Source: an uncultured Eubacteriales bacterium (GTDB lineage Bacteria; Bacillota_A; Clostridia; Christensenellales; Aristaeellaceae). From it: a stretch of 12,335 nt of DNA. Positions 1-7,828 of the stretch are shown piece by piece. The DNA is taken from NCBI GenBank assembly GCA_902775835.1, contig CACYNZ010000079.1, positions 1-12,335 on the forward strand. Direction: 5' to 3'. How positions within the stretch are numbered: the stretch's first letter is position 1; the number at the start of each line of letters is the position of its first letter. The notes below the pieces were generated by a model. The model did no database searches. It saw only the letters and a list, made by a program, of their open reading frames with translations, and had not been told where the DNA came from. The position numbers and the translations under genes are program-made.

Positions 1-2294
1 GCCCTGGCACAGGCTTTCGGAGCCGCCTGTTCAAGCAAAAGCCTGGCCTGCGGACAGGCAAGAATATCAGCCACCCTGGTTTTTCCGTGGAAGGGATGAG
101 CATAATCCAGCGCAGGACGATAGGTCCATTCCCGGCTCTCTCCGCTCAGCAGGATTTCTTCTCCGTCCGGATGCGCGGGAAGCGCCACAGTGGCCTCCGC
201 CCCTTCCGGAACCGTCACGCACATGCTGAAAAGACCGTCTTCCTGAATCCGCCAGCTGACCTCCCAGCGTCCGGCAGGCGAATCATAGGCAATCCTTGCG
301 TGCCCCAGCCGTCCGTCCGGTACAGGAGCGATCCGCGCCTTTTTCCAGCCCGGGGCTTCGGACCTGAGGCCCATGACGTAGCCATAGATGGCTTCGCAGA
401 CGGAGCCGTAGGCATAATGGTTCAGACTGTTCATGGAAGTGCCCGTGATTCTGCCCTCGCTGTCCAGACTGTTCCAGCGCTCCCAGATGGTGGTGGCACC
501 AAGATTCACGCAGTAGAGCCAGCCGGGGAACGTCTCCCGCAGCAGGATACGGTACGCCATCTCCGGCATGCCGCACTCAAAGAGCACCGGAAGAATCTGA
601 TACGTGCCGGTAAACCCGGTGCGGATGGCATAGAAATCCCGGGTCAGGCGGTTTTCAAAACTGCGGATCATGGTCTCCCGGTTCCGGTACAGTCCGTACC
701 TGAGCGCCAGGACATAGGCGGTCTGGGTTTCCACCGCCAGGCGGCCGCCGCCGGTGACGTACTCGTTCATCAGCGCGCGCTGCACTTCATCCGCCAGGCG
801 TCCGTAGTGCTCGGCGTCCCTGTCCTCGCCCAGCACCTTGGCCGCCATGGCCGTCAGGTTCAGGGAATTCATGTAATACACACCCTGAATGTACTGCGGT
901 TCCGTTCCGCCAAAGGAACTCTGGGGCGTCAGCCCGTCCTGGGCAAGCCAATCGCCGAAGGTGAAGGCAGAAAAGCGCACATGCGTGCCGCCGTCCTCCT
1001 GATCCTTCCGGATCAGCCATTCGCAGTAGTCCCGCATCATGGGATAGTTTTCGCGCAGAAGCTCGACATCCCCGTAATTCTTGTAAATATTCCAGGGGAT
1101 GATGGTGCCGGCATCGGCCCACACGGCCCCGCCGTGATTGCCGGATCCCTTCAGGGACGGAGAATAGGCCGGCAGGTCGCCCCCGCCGTAGCGCACCTGG
1201 TCCACCCGGAGATCACGCATGTACTTGCGGTAGAAATCCTTGCAGTCCATCTGATAGCACGCGGTATTGACAAACACCTGGGTGTCCGCTGTCCAGCCCA
1301 GCCGTTCATCGCGCTGCGGGCAGTCCGTGGGAACATCCAGGAAGTTGCTCATCTGTCCCCAGAGCGAATTGTGCATCAGCTGATTGATGCCCGGGTGCCC
1401 CGTCTCCACTTCCAGCGTATGCCTGAGGTCCGACGAGAGCACAAGGCCCGTGAAGTCTTCCGGACACACCTGCTCAAGCCCTTCCACCTTCATGTAGCGG
1501 AAGCCGTAGAATGTGCTGAGCATTTCCACGTCCTTCTCGTTTCCGTCGGAAATATAGGTGTATTCCGCCAGGGCAGAGCGCAGGTTATCCCGATAGAAAT
1601 TTCCCTCCTGCAGGACTTCCCCGGCCTGCATATATAGTTTCTGTCCGCGCTGCATCCGGCTGTGAAAGCGCACGATTCCAGCGAAGTTCTGTCCGAAATC
1701 CAGCACCTTCTCCCCGGCAGGCGTGCAGACCAGCTCAGGACGCAGGGTATCCACAATGCGGATGCAGGGAGAGAACTGCTCCACAAGATGAAAATCGCGG
1801 TCAGCATCTGTGCAGCCGCATGCCTCACCCGGCTCTCTGGTATCATCACGCGTTTCACCGTCATAGATGTCGCTGGTGACGAGACACGAAAGCGTGGCCT
1901 TCCAGGAGTCATCCGTCTCCACCACGCATGTGTCCCCGCCGCTGGTCATTTCCAGACGCGCACCCAGATAATACTGCTCGCCCCAGCGGCATGTCTGCTT
2001 TTCCCCGAATCCGATTCTTCCCCGGTACCAGCCGTTTCCGACAATGACCTCCAGCAGGTTGTCCTTCTCAAGGTATTCCCTGACGTCATAGGTCTGAACC
2101 CGCACATAGTCATCATAGTCATTGAAGCCCGGGGCCAGATAGTCCCCTCCGATGCGTTTCCCGTTGAGATACGCCGTATACACGCCAAGTCCGGTGATTT
2201 TCAGTACAGCACCGTCCACCTGCTCCGGTGCTTCAAAGCGCCGGAAAAAGCGCGGACACGGGATATCCCGTACAGGACGGATCATGTTCAGCAT
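1..2294 (-). CDS. GH78 alpha-L-rhamnosidase, 3' end beyond window edge
   Basis: Predicted inverting glycosidase that removes terminal alpha-L-rhamnose from plant or microbial glycans or glycosides. Reading from the ATG at 2294 gives 764 residues with no stop before the left edge. Residues about 30-170 resemble the Bac_rhamnosid_N beta domain (GLGVYTAYLNGKRIG). About 170-280 is a second beta domain (VLDFGQNFAGIV), and about 283-640 the (alpha/alpha)6 catalytic barrel. The hallmark DVPTDCPQRDERLGWTAD lies at 320-337, with Glu330 the likely general acid. GATTIWERWNS follows, with Glu605 the likely general base. A beta C-domain comes next, then a short tail (about 738-764). The start is supported by AAGGAGG at 2303-2309, 8 nt upstream. 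There is no signal peptide, so it is probably cytoplasmic. The N-terminal Ig-like domain of many longer GH78 enzymes is missing. It sits 28 nt behind the esterase gene and is probably co-transcribed with it. Family assignment is firm; the exact substrate is unknown. Confidence 0.93.
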   Translation of the reverse strand, partial: MLNMIRPVRDIPCPRFFRRFEAPEQVDGAVLKITGLGVYTAYLNGKRIGGDYLAPGFNDYDDYVRVQTYDVREYLEKDNLLEVIVGNGWYRGRIGFGEKQTCRWGEQYYLGARLEMTSGGDTCVVETDDSWKATLSCLVTSDIYDGETRDDTREPGEACGCTDADRDFHLVEQFSPCIRIVDTLRPELVCTPAGEKVLDFGQNFAGIVRFHSRMQRGQKLYMQAGEVLQEGNFYRDNLRSALAEYTYISDGNEKDVEMLSTFYGFRYMKVEGLEQVCPEDFTGLVLSSDLRHTLEVETGHPGINQLMHNSLWGQMSNFLDVPTDCPQRDERLGWTADTQVFVNTACYQMDCKDFYRKYMRDLRVDQVRYGGGDLPAYSPSLKGSGNHGGAVWADAGTIIPWNIYKNYGDVELLRENYPMMRDYCEWLIRKDQEDGGTHVRFSAFTFGDWLAQDGLTPQSSFGGTEPQYIQGVYYMNSLNLTAMAAKVLGEDRDAEHYGRLADEVQRALMNEYVTGGGRLAVETQTAYVLALRYGLYRNRETMIRSFENRLTRDFYAIRTGFTGTYQILPVLFECGMPEMAYRILLRETFPGWLYCVNLGATTIWERWNSLDSEGRITGTSMNSLNHYAYGSVCEAIYGYVMGLRSEAPGWKKARIAPVPDGRLGHARIAYDSPAGRWEVSWRIQEDGLFSMCVTVPEGAEATVALPAHPDGEEILLSGESREWTYRPALDYAHPFHGKTRVADILACPQARLLLEQAAPKACAR

Positions 2295-2322
2295 GCGTGT
2301 TTCCTCCTTGTTCAGTTCATGA

Positions 2323-3387
2323 TCAGTTTCCGGCTTTCCAGCCACAGAACGCTTCAATCTTTTTTACCAGGACCGCTGCCGTCTTTTCCTGCGTGACGCG
2401 GGAAGGGTGCCCGTCAGCGCCCATGCCGTCCTCCGCGAGCTGCACAGGCAGCTCCAGATAATCGATGCGCGCATCCGCATTGCGTTCCCGGAACAGCTGC
2501 ACCTGGCGCTGCACTTCGGGACAGAGCTCCTGTCCCATCACGCCGAGTATGCAGAGAATCGGTACATGGGGCCGCATACCGGACACGGTCTGCAGAAACG
2601 CGCCGTATGCTTTCCCGAAGGCATCCACGCGCTCCGCAATGCCACGGGTCCAGCTGGAATCATTGGTACCCAGATTGATAATGACAAGATCCGGCATGTT
2701 TTCTCCGGGCCCAAGTTTTGCCGGCGCTTTCCCGAGACGGCGGTGCAGTTCAGGCGTCCGGTATCCGTACAGCTCCGGCATGAGCAGGTCCAGGTTCGGC
2801 GCTTCCGCTTCCGGAGGCACCCACCGGGAAATCAGGCCGGTGCCGCTCCAGGCCACCAGATCGCAGGAAGCCCGGAATGCGCGGGATGCTAGCGATGCGT
2901 ATCCCAGAACCGCGTTTTCCGTGGCAGTGGAAAACGTGTCCGTGGACGCTGCCTCCACCCCGTACCCACAGGTAATGGAATCCCCGATGAACTCAATATG
3001 CTTCTCCGGTTTTTCCGGACAGCGCATGACGCTGCCCTCCTCCAGACAGATCTGTTCAATCCCGGCCAGACCGAAAGCGCCTTCCGTGATCTTGCTCAGG
3101 CGTACCCGGTGAAAACTGCCGGCTGGACCGCAGGGCATTTCAAGATGCCAGTGCTCCGCGCTCTCCCGGAGGGTCTTTACCTCCAGCACGCTGCCGTCCG
3201 CTTCCGCAGCCATTCTGGCGGGCTGCCAGCCCTCTCCGGTCTGCGCATCCGTGCGCACAAGCACGTCCACCCATCTGCTGTCCGTATCAAACTCCACATA
3301 GCTGCCGGACCAGCCCAGATACAGCACCTGGTCATCCAGCGAATTGCGTCCGCCTGTGCGCAGCAGACGCATATCCAGCTCTTTCAT
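2323..3387 (-). CDS. SGNH/GDSL carbohydrate esterase, CE2-like two-domain architecture
   Basis: Predicted O-acetyl esterase of 354 residues. Residues about 1-125 form a beta-rich N-terminal domain (WSGSYVEFDTDSRWVDV) like the jelly roll of carbohydrate esterase family 2. Residues about 130-350 are an SGNH hydrolase fold. The blocks visible are FIGDSITCGYG with nucleophile Ser137, WSGTG at 180-184, NLGTND with Asn242, and ADGHPS with Asp325 and His327. Start chosen at the ATG at 3387, because GGAAAGGGG lies 7 nt upstream (3395-3403). The open frame continues to 3597, but that extension would run into the rnpB gene and promoter and is rejected. No signal peptide or membrane segment is seen. With the rhamnosidase 28 nt downstream, the likely job is deacetylating rhamnose-containing oligosaccharides before hydrolysis (inference). 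An acyl group other than acetyl is possible. Confidence 0.88.
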   Translation of the reverse strand: MKELDMRLLRTGGRNSLDDQVLYLGWSGSYVEFDTDSRWVDVLVRTDAQTGEGWQPARMAAEADGSVLEVKTLRESAEHWHLEMPCGPAGSFHRVRLSKITEGAFGLAGIEQICLEEGSVMRCPEKPEKHIEFIGDSITCGYGVEAASTDTFSTATENAVLGYASLASRAFRASCDLVAWSGTGLISRWVPPEAEAPNLDLLMPELYGYRTPELHRRLGKAPAKLGPGENMPDLVIINLGTNDSSWTRGIAERVDAFGKAYGAFLQTVSGMRPHVPILCILGVMGQELCPEVQRQVQLFRERNADARIDYLELPVQLAEDGMGADGHPSRVTQEKTAAVLVKKIEAFCGWKAGN

Positions 3388-3394
3388 GCATTCG

Positions 3395-3403
3395 CCCCTT
3401 TCC
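3395..3403 (-). promoter_or_regulatory. Ribosome binding site deciding the esterase start
   Basis: GGAAAGGGG on the minus strand lies 7 nt before the ATG at 3387. It fixes the esterase start and argues against the longer reading frame that overlaps the RNase P RNA gene. Confidence 0.6.
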
Positions 3404-3480
3404 TGCACTTCTTTATTACCTGGGAAAAACGTATCACTTTTTTCCTGTCCACGCAATCCCCGGACGCAATTCTCCATGAT

Positions 3481-3499
3481 TTTTCCAGACCGTGGAAAA
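3481..3499. promoter_or_regulatory. Operator-like inverted repeat between esterase and rnpB
   Basis: TTTTCCA-gaccg-TGGAAAA is a perfect 7-bp inverted repeat with a 5-nt spacer. It lies 93 nt upstream of the esterase start and just before the rnpB -35 box. Its position would suit a regulator of the divergent esterase-rhamnosidase unit. No cognate regulator gene is in the window and I did not find a convincing minus-strand promoter beside it, so the role is inferred only. Confidence 0.35.
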
Positions 3500-3507
3500 T
3501 GCGTTTC

Positions 3508-3536
3508 TTGACACGCTTTTCGAATCATCGTATCAT
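3508..3536 (+). promoter_or_regulatory. rnpB promoter
   Basis: A perfect TTGACA (3508-3513), a 17-bp spacer and TATCAT (3531-3536, five of six consensus bases) predict transcription start near 3543. That is exactly where the P1 helix of the RNase P RNA begins, which makes the promoter call mutually consistent with the RNA boundaries. This is a housekeeping sigma factor type promoter. Confidence 0.85.
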
Positions 3537-3542
3537 TATACG

Positions 3543-3876
3543 GCATGTGAGGTGAACAGGCGGCCGCGTGCCTATGGCATGAGGAAAGTCCGAGCACCGC
3601 AGGGCAGGGTGCCGGTTAACGGCCGGTGGAGGCGACTCCAAGGAGAGTGCAACAGAGAGATACCGCCGGATTTCTCCGGTAAGGATGGAAAGGCGAGGTA
3701 AGAGCTCACCCGCGACCTGGCGACTCGTCGTGATGTAAACCCCACCTGGTGCAAGATGCAATGGGACAGATCAGCGGCCCGCTGTGTCCCGCAATCGCTC
3801 GAACCTGCGCGGTAACGCCAGGTCTGGATAGATGACCGCCCAATACAGAACTCGGCTTATGGTCACGCTCACATGC
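3543..3876 (+). ncRNA. rnpB: RNase P RNA, type A-like
   Basis: Catalytic RNA subunit of ribonuclease P, which removes 5' leaders from tRNA precursors. The universal core is visible in order: GAGGAAAGTCCGAGC (from 3581), AGGGCAGGGTGCC (from 3601), GTGCAACAGAGAGATACCGCC (around 3647-3667), GGTAAGAGCTCACC (3697-3710), TGTAAACCCCACC (near 3734-3746) and ACAGAACTCGGCTTA (3845-3859). The first and last blocks form helix P4. Both ends are set by P1: GCATGTGAG (3543-3551) pairs with CTCACATGC (3868-3876), and the helix continues as GTGA/TCAC after a single bulged G. The length of about 334 nt is a little short for type A. The internal block pattern looks like type A rather than the Bacillus type B, which supports a Clostridia-like host. 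Promoter and terminator both fit these boundaries. Confidence 0.96.
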
Positions 3877-3889
3877 TTTTTTTCTTTTT
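3868..3889 (+). terminator. rnpB intrinsic terminator using the P1 helix
   Basis: The 3' strand of P1 (3868-3876) runs straight into seven T, one C and five T (3877-3889). The long-range P1 helix therefore doubles as the hairpin of an intrinsic terminator, or at least the mature 3' end borders on a T-run. The deacetylase reading frame opens 7 nt after this T-run. Confidence 0.6.
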
Positions 3890-3895
3890 GGGAAG

Positions 3896-4666
3896 ATGTT
3901 CTGGTTTCGGAAGGGGTTCTTGTCCTTGTCCATAAAGAAACTTGTCTGCTGCCTTCTCTGCTTCCTGTGCCTGCTTCCCTGTGCTCAGGGGCTGGCGGAA
4001 AACACGGAGGAACAGCCCTTCATCATCCGCTTCGGCAGCCGGGATGAGCCGCGCATTGCCCTGACCATGGATGACTGCTATGAAATCCGCTGGGTCCGGG
4101 AAGCCTTTGACCTGTGCAATGAATCCGGCATTGTCATGACCTTCTTTCCTCTGGGCATCATGCTGAAGGAGGAAGACCGGGAGCTCTGGCAGGCCATCGC
4201 CGCTTCCGGATGTGAGATCGGCTCGCATACCATGCGCCACGGACGCATGGCGCTGGGCGACAGCCGCTATCTTCTGGCCAATATTCTCAGGCCCCAGGAA
4301 GTCCTGGATGCGCTGCTGGGGTATCACTATCCCATCCGGTCCATCCGTCCGCCGTTCGGAAACACCGAGGACGAGAACGGGCATAACCGGAAAGCCATCA
4401 AGCTGCTGGGCATGGCGGGGTATGAGCATGTGGTGAACTGGGATGTGAGCCAGACCGATCCGGAAAAAGCATTCCCCCGGGTACGGAACGGTTCCATTCT
4501 GCTCTATCATGCCCGCTGGACGGATTTCCAGTGCATCAAGGCACTGGTCCCCAGGCTGCTGGAAAAAGGGTTCGAGTTTGTCACGGTTTCCGATCTTGTC
4601 GGGTTTGAACCGCTGGCCACTTCCACGGACCTGTATATCTACCGCGAAGAGGACTACATACACTGA
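3896..4666 (+). CDS. Exported polysaccharide deacetylase, NodB/CE4 family
   Basis: Predicted metal-dependent deacetylase acting outside the membrane on peptidoglycan or another N-acetylated glycan. It has 256 residues from the first ATG. A basic start and a hydrophobic stretch (about 14-33) ending near AQGLA form a signal peptide. The NodB motifs appear in order: TMDD at 57-60 (metal-binding Asp60), HTMRH at 111-115 (metal-binding His111 and His115), RPPFG at 151-155, NWDVS at 181-185 and ILLYH at 201-205. The first motif is TMDDC where most families have TFDDG. The start is uncertain. The ATG at 3896 has its purine run touching the codon, whereas an in-frame TTG at 3926 has GGAAGGGG (3909-3916) 9 nt upstream and gives a cleaner signal peptide beginning MSIKKL. 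No own promoter is visible, so it may depend on read-through from rnpB. It converges on the YdjM-like gene. Confidence 0.9.
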   Translation: MFWFRKGFLSLSIKKLVCCLLCFLCLLPCAQGLAENTEEQPFIIRFGSRDEPRIALTMDDCYEIRWVREAFDLCNESGIVMTFFPLGIMLKEEDRELWQAIAASGCEIGSHTMRHGRMALGDSRYLLANILRPQEVLDALLGYHYPIRSIRPPFGNTEDENGHNRKAIKLLGMAGYEHVVNWDVSQTDPEKAFPRVRNGSILLYHARWTDFQCIKALVPRLLEKGFEFVTVSDLVGFEPLATSTDLYIYREEDYIH

Positions 4667-4728
4667 GCATAAAAAACGGAAGCAGATCCTGCAAACGGAT
4701 CCGCTTCCGTTTTTATGCCTGTTTTTTT
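4667..4728. terminator. Bidirectional terminator between deacetylase and ydjM-like gene
   Basis: A long inverted repeat begins one base after the deacetylase stop: GCATAAAAAACGGAAGC (4667-4683) pairs with GCTTCCGTTTTTATGC (4703-4718) with one extra A. An inner GATCC/GGATC stem closes around a 7-nt loop. T-runs flank the GC core on both strands (TTTTT inside the stem and GTTTTTTT after it). It can terminate both convergent transcripts. Confidence 0.9.
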
Positions 4729-5333
4729 CATGCTGTCATCGAAAACAGCAGGCTGCCCAGCACGTATACGATATAGCCTGCAGAAAGCGTGCACAGGGCA
4801 CGGTTCACTCTTCCGCCGGAGCGGCACAGGTTCAGGCAGATGCCCTTTTTCAGGGGATACAGAAGCCGCATGGGACTGCGGTTCATCAGATCCGCGGCAA
4901 GGTGCGTCCCCATGCCCAGAAGAAAGGAGGGAAGAAACGGCGGGCAGATGCACTGCACCGCATAGCCGGTCACCAGCGCGAACAGAAGGCTGTGAGTAAA
5001 CGTCCTGTGTCTGGAGCATCGCCCCTGAAGCAGTGCCCAGGTCATCAGCAGCGTCCCGATGAGCATGGACTGCGGACTCCGCTGCCCGGTCAGCGCATAG
5101 ATGCCGGTTTCGCCCGCCAGTCCAGCGGGCAGAAGCACCACGGCAATCCCAATGGCCGCCAGCCTTGTAAACAGCGCCTCCCTGCGTCCTTTTCTGGTAT
5201 GAATGTCCACATCCGGAAGAATGGAGCCGATTGCGCTGCCCACCACCGGCACAATGCATTCCGCCGGCGCACCGGGATGCGCAGCGGCCAGGGCCGAAGC
5301 AATCCCGAGCGCCAGATGTGTCATGCCCATCAT
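4728..5333 (-). CDS. YdjM-like membrane-bound putative metal-dependent hydrolase
   Basis: Integral membrane protein of 201 residues resembling the YdjM/DUF457 family (PF04307), whose members are annotated as putative membrane hydrolases and linked to the SOS response in E. coli. Its substrate is unknown. Conserved polar motifs lie between hydrophobic helices: THLALG (5-10), SILPDVD (37-43), HRTFTHS (109-115), GTHLAADLMN (142-151) and PMRLLYPL (154-161). The His and Asp residues suggest metal binding. Hydrophobic segments are near 25-40, 59-80, 90-103, 115-142 and 181-198. The start at 5333 has GGGGAGG (5343-5349) 9 nt upstream; a second ATG one codon on is equally possible. It lies 22 nt after hisC and is probably the last gene of that transcript, though nothing ties it to histidine synthesis. 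Confidence 0.82.
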   Translation of the reverse strand: MMGMTHLALGIASALAAAHPGAPAECIVPVVGSAIGSILPDVDIHTRKGRREALFTRLAAIGIAVVLLPAGLAGETGIYALTGQRSPQSMLIGTLLMTWALLQGRCSRHRTFTHSLLFALVTGYAVQCICPPFLPSFLLGMGTHLAADLMNRSPMRLLYPLKKGICLNLCRSGGRVNRALCTLSAGYIVYVLGSLLFSMTA

Positions 5334-5355
5334 CGGGTATTTCCTCCCCTGCGCG

Positions 5356-6411
5356 TCACACCCGGCACAGCTCGATAAGCGCCCTGGTGACGGTTTCCAT
5401 CTCTTCCTCGGTACCGATGGTCACCCGGAGGTAGGGATTCAGGCGGTCCGCCGTAAAGTGGCGCACCAGAATCCCGCGTTCACGCAGTGCCTGCTGCACA
5501 TGCGTCGCATCTTCCGGATCCGCCCGGACAAACAGGAAATTGGTATGGCTGGGCAGAACCGGAATGCCCTTTTCCCGCAGAGCGCGGTATACCCGGTCGC
5601 GGGTGGCGCAGATCCGGGCCACGCACCTGTCCGTATAGGCCGTGTCCCGCACAGCCGCCTCCGCGGCTGTCTGGGCCAGAAGATCCGTGGGATAGGAATT
5701 GAAGGAATCCCGGATCCTGCGAAGCGCGCTGATCAGGCGCTCGGAACCTATGGCATAGCCCACACGGAGTCCGGCCAGGGAGTGGCTCTTGGAAAAGGTG
5801 CGCACAATCAGGATATTGTCATACTTTTCCAGCAGCGGAAGGGCCGTGGCACCCGAAAAGGCCGCGTAGGCTTCATCCACCAGAAGGACCTGGTCATGCT
5901 CACGGGTGTGTGCCGCCAGCCTTTCCACATCCTCCATGCCCAGAAGTATGCCCGTCGGCGCATTCGGATTGGCCAGGGCAATGGGATGCCCCTGCAGCAT
6001 GCCGGGCACGTCCACCGTGAAATCCTCCTTCAGCGGAACGCACTTAAGGTGCGCGCCGAAGAGATTCGCATACACCGGATAAAAGGAATAGGTGATATCC
6101 ATGCTGACCACGGTTCTGCCAGCAAAGAACGCGGCAAAGGCAAAGGCCAGCACTTCATCGGACCCGTTCCCGCAGAACACGCATTCCGGCGCAACCCCGT
6201 TCACCTCGGCAATGGCTCTGCGCAGTCCGGAAGCTTCCGTATCCGGATACAGGCGCAGCCTTTCCGTCAGTCCCTGGAGCGCGCGCTCCACGGCAGGCGA
6301 AGGCGGATATGGATTCTCATTGGTATTGATCTTGATAAACTTTCTGTCCTTCGGCTGTTCGCCCGCCACATAGGGCTTCATCCTCAGGGCAAGCTCACTT
6401 TCATATGCCAT
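5356..6411 (-). CDS. hisC: Histidinol-phosphate aminotransferase
   Basis: PLP enzyme that transfers an amino group from glutamate to imidazole-acetol phosphate, giving L-histidinol phosphate. It has 351 residues, a normal length. Visible fold type I motifs are [11 protein letters not shown] (29-39), GNGSDE (81-86, phosphate binding), ANPNAPTG (147-154), [10 protein letters not shown] (178-187, with Asp179 for the pyridine nitrogen and Tyr182) and [19 protein letters not shown], with Lys208 the Schiff-base lysine. PYLRVTIG (326-333) holds the substrate-carboxylate Arg329. The start ATG at 6411 overlaps the end of hisF by 11 nt and has AAGGAGG at 6419-6425, 7 nt upstream and inside hisF, so translational coupling is likely. 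The SHSLAGLR signature and the hisHF neighbours favour HisC over other class I/II aminotransferases. Confidence 0.95.
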   Translation of the reverse strand: MAYESELALRMKPYVAGEQPKDRKFIKINTNENPYPPSPAVERALQGLTERLRLYPDTEASGLRRAIAEVNGVAPECVFCGNGSDEVLAFAFAAFFAGRTVVSMDITYSFYPVYANLFGAHLKCVPLKEDFTVDVPGMLQGHPIALANPNAPTGILLGMEDVERLAAHTREHDQVLLVDEAYAAFSGATALPLLEKYDNILIVRTFSKSHSLAGLRVGYAIGSERLISALRRIRDSFNSYPTDLLAQTAAEAAVRDTAYTDRCVARICATRDRVYRALREKGIPVLPSHTNFLFVRADPEDATHVQQALRERGILVRHFTADRLNPYLRVTIGTEEEMETVTRALIELCRV

Positions 6412-7171
6412 AGCAGCTCCTCCTTACGGGCACGCCGTTCTCCGCCAGATAGGCCTTCAGTTCCGGAATCGGAAGGATCCGGTCATGGAACAGCGTCGCG
6501 GCCAACGCCGCTTCCGCATGCCCTTCCGTCAGCACATCCCGGAAATGTTCCTTGGCCCCGGCGCCTCCGCTGGCGATCACCGGCACGGGCACCAGATCCG
6601 CAATCTTCCGGGTCACATCCATGGCAAACCCGTTTCGCACCCCGTCCGTATCCATGCTGGTCAGAAGAATCTCTCCTGCCCCGCGGCGCACACCTTCCTC
6701 GGCCCATTTCAGCGCGTCCAGCCCGGTGTTCACACGTCCGCCGTTGATATAGACGTCCCAGTGATCCCCGCTGCGCTTCACATCCATAGCCAGCACAATG
6801 CACTGACTGCCGAATCTCAGGGCAGCTTCCTCGATCAGATCCGGGTTCCGGACCGCAGGTGAATTGATGCTCACCTTGTCCGCTCCGAGCAGCAGCATGC
6901 TGCGGATGCTTTCAAGGTCCGATATGCCGCCGCCCACGGTAAAGGGAATGAACACCTGCTCCGCCACCCTGCTCACCACATCCCGCATGGTGCCGCGTCC
7001 CTCGTGACTGGCATTGATATCCAGCAGCACGAGCTCGTCCGCGCCTTCTTCGTTATATCTGCGTGCCGTTTCCACCGGATCCCCGGCATCCCGGATGCCC
7101 ACAAAGTTGACGCCCTTGACCACGCGACCGTCCCGGATATCCAGGCACGGAATAATCCGCTTGCTCAGCAT
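6401..7171 (-). CDS. hisF: Imidazole glycerol phosphate synthase, cyclase subunit
   Basis: Cyclase half of IGP synthase. It uses ammonia from HisH and PRFAR to make imidazole glycerol phosphate, releasing AICAR. It is a (beta/alpha)8 barrel of 256 residues, the family's usual length. Catalytic Asp11 ([15 protein letters not shown]) and Asp130 (VLAMDVKR) sit at the canonical positions. Phosphate-binding loops are visible as VGGGIS (79-84) and ASGGAG (200-205), and TSMDTDG lies at 171-177. Start chosen at the ATG at 7171 because [11 protein letters not shown] is the conserved N-terminus; the open frame runs 45 codons further inside hisH and is rejected. It overlaps hisH by 7 nt and hisC by 11 nt. 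The ribosome binding site is modest (AGAGGGG near 7181-7187), consistent with coupling to hisH. Confidence 0.97.
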   Translation of the reverse strand: MLSKRIIPCLDIRDGRVVKGVNFVGIRDAGDPVETARRYNEEGADELVLLDINASHEGRGTMRDVVSRVAEQVFIPFTVGGGISDLESIRSMLLLGADKVSINSPAVRNPDLIEEAALRFGSQCIVLAMDVKRSGDHWDVYINGGRVNTGLDALKWAEEGVRRGAGEILLTSMDTDGVRNGFAMDVTRKIADLVPVPVIASGGAGAKEHFRDVLTEGHAEAALAATLFHDRILPIPELKAYLAENGVPVRRSCYGI

Positions 7172-7779
7172 GTCTTCCACCCCTCTCCCGAGGCAAAGCG
7201 CTTCAGCATGCCCAGTCCGGCCTCCCCGCTCTTTTCCGGATGAAACTGGGCCGCGCACACCGATTCCCGCTGGCAGGCAGCCGTAAACACTTCGCCGTGC
7301 TCGCATGACGCAATGGTAAACTCACTGGTTCCCGGCGCACAGTAGGAATGCACAAAATATACTTCCACCGGATCGGCATTGGCAAACAGCATGCTTTCCC
7401 GGGGCGTGATGGTATTCCATCCCATATGCGGAATCTTGATGCCTTCCCCGCCCTTCAGCCTGCGGATGCAGCCCGGGAACAGTCCCAGTCCACGGTGCAT
7501 GCCGTTCTCCTCGCTGGCTTCATACATCATCTGCATGCCCAGGCAGATGCCAAGCACTGGTTTTCCGGCATCCGCCGCCCGGAGCACAGCCCGGTCCATG
7601 CCGGTGGCGCGCAGCCGCTCCATGGCCTGTTCAAAGGCGCCCACGCCGGGCAGGATCACCTTTTCACACGTTCCGATTTCGTCCGGATCATCCAGGATGG
7701 CGGCTTCAAAATGGAGATACTCCAGAGCCTTCTTGACGCTCCTCAGGTTCCCCATGCCATAGTCTATGATTCCGATCAT
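7165..7779 (-). CDS. hisH: Imidazole glycerol phosphate synthase, glutamine amidotransferase subunit
   Basis: Class I glutaminase that hydrolyses glutamine and passes ammonia through the HisF barrel. It has 204 residues. The N-terminus [14 protein letters not shown] is the family signature. The catalytic triad is Cys79 in GICLGMQ, His180 and Glu182 in QFHPEKSG. The oxyanion-strand region appears as LPGVGAF (43-49). PHMGWN (117-122) is typical of HisH. The start ATG at 7779 has AGGGGG (7787-7792) 7 nt upstream. It is the first gene of hisH-hisF-hisC. The purA terminator ends only about 18 nt upstream of the start, so the source of its transcript is unclear (see findings). Confidence 0.97.
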   Translation of the reverse strand: MIGIIDYGMGNLRSVKKALEYLHFEAAILDDPDEIGTCEKVILPGVGAFEQAMERLRATGMDRAVLRAADAGKPVLGICLGMQMMYEASEENGMHRGLGLFPGCIRRLKGGEGIKIPHMGWNTITPRESMLFANADPVEVYFVHSYCAPGTSEFTIASCEHGEVFTAACQRESVCAAQFHPEKSGEAGLGMLKRFASGEGWKTC

Positions 7780-7797
7780 GCGTTTTCCCCCTGTGCC

Positions 7798-7824
7798 AAA
7801 AAAGGCCGTCTTTCCGACGGCCTT
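7798..7824 (-). terminator. Intrinsic terminator after purA
   Basis: On the minus strand AAGGCCGTC, a 5-nt loop GGAAA and GACGGCCTT form a perfect 9-bp stem (7802-7810 with 7816-7824), followed by a T-run reaching 7798. It starts 4 nt after the purA stop. It also lies directly ahead of the hisH ribosome binding site, so it could act as an attenuator for the his genes if an alternative structure or factor lets polymerase through. Confidence 0.9.
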
Positions 7825-7828
7825 CGGA

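Noticed and set aside
87..1637. Long plus-strand open frame of 516 codons
   Set aside because: It is antisense to the rhamnosidase, whose frame carries clear GH78 motifs. The translation has no recognisable domain and is typical of GC-rich shadow frames.
3388..3542. cre-like catabolite repression site upstream of the esterase
   Set aside because: The GAAACGCATTTTC-like stretch does not fit the cre consensus spacing around the central CG.
3388..3597. N-terminal extension of the esterase frame
   Set aside because: It would run through the rnpB promoter and 5' end, has no family similarity, and a good ribosome binding site supports the start at 3387.
5203..6747. Plus-strand open frame of 514 codons across hisC, hisF and ydjM
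   Set aside because: It spans three well-supported genes on the other strand and its composition looks random.
7172..7306. 45-codon N-terminal extension of hisF
   Set aside because: It lies inside hisH; the conserved HisF N-terminus with Asp11 begins at 7171.
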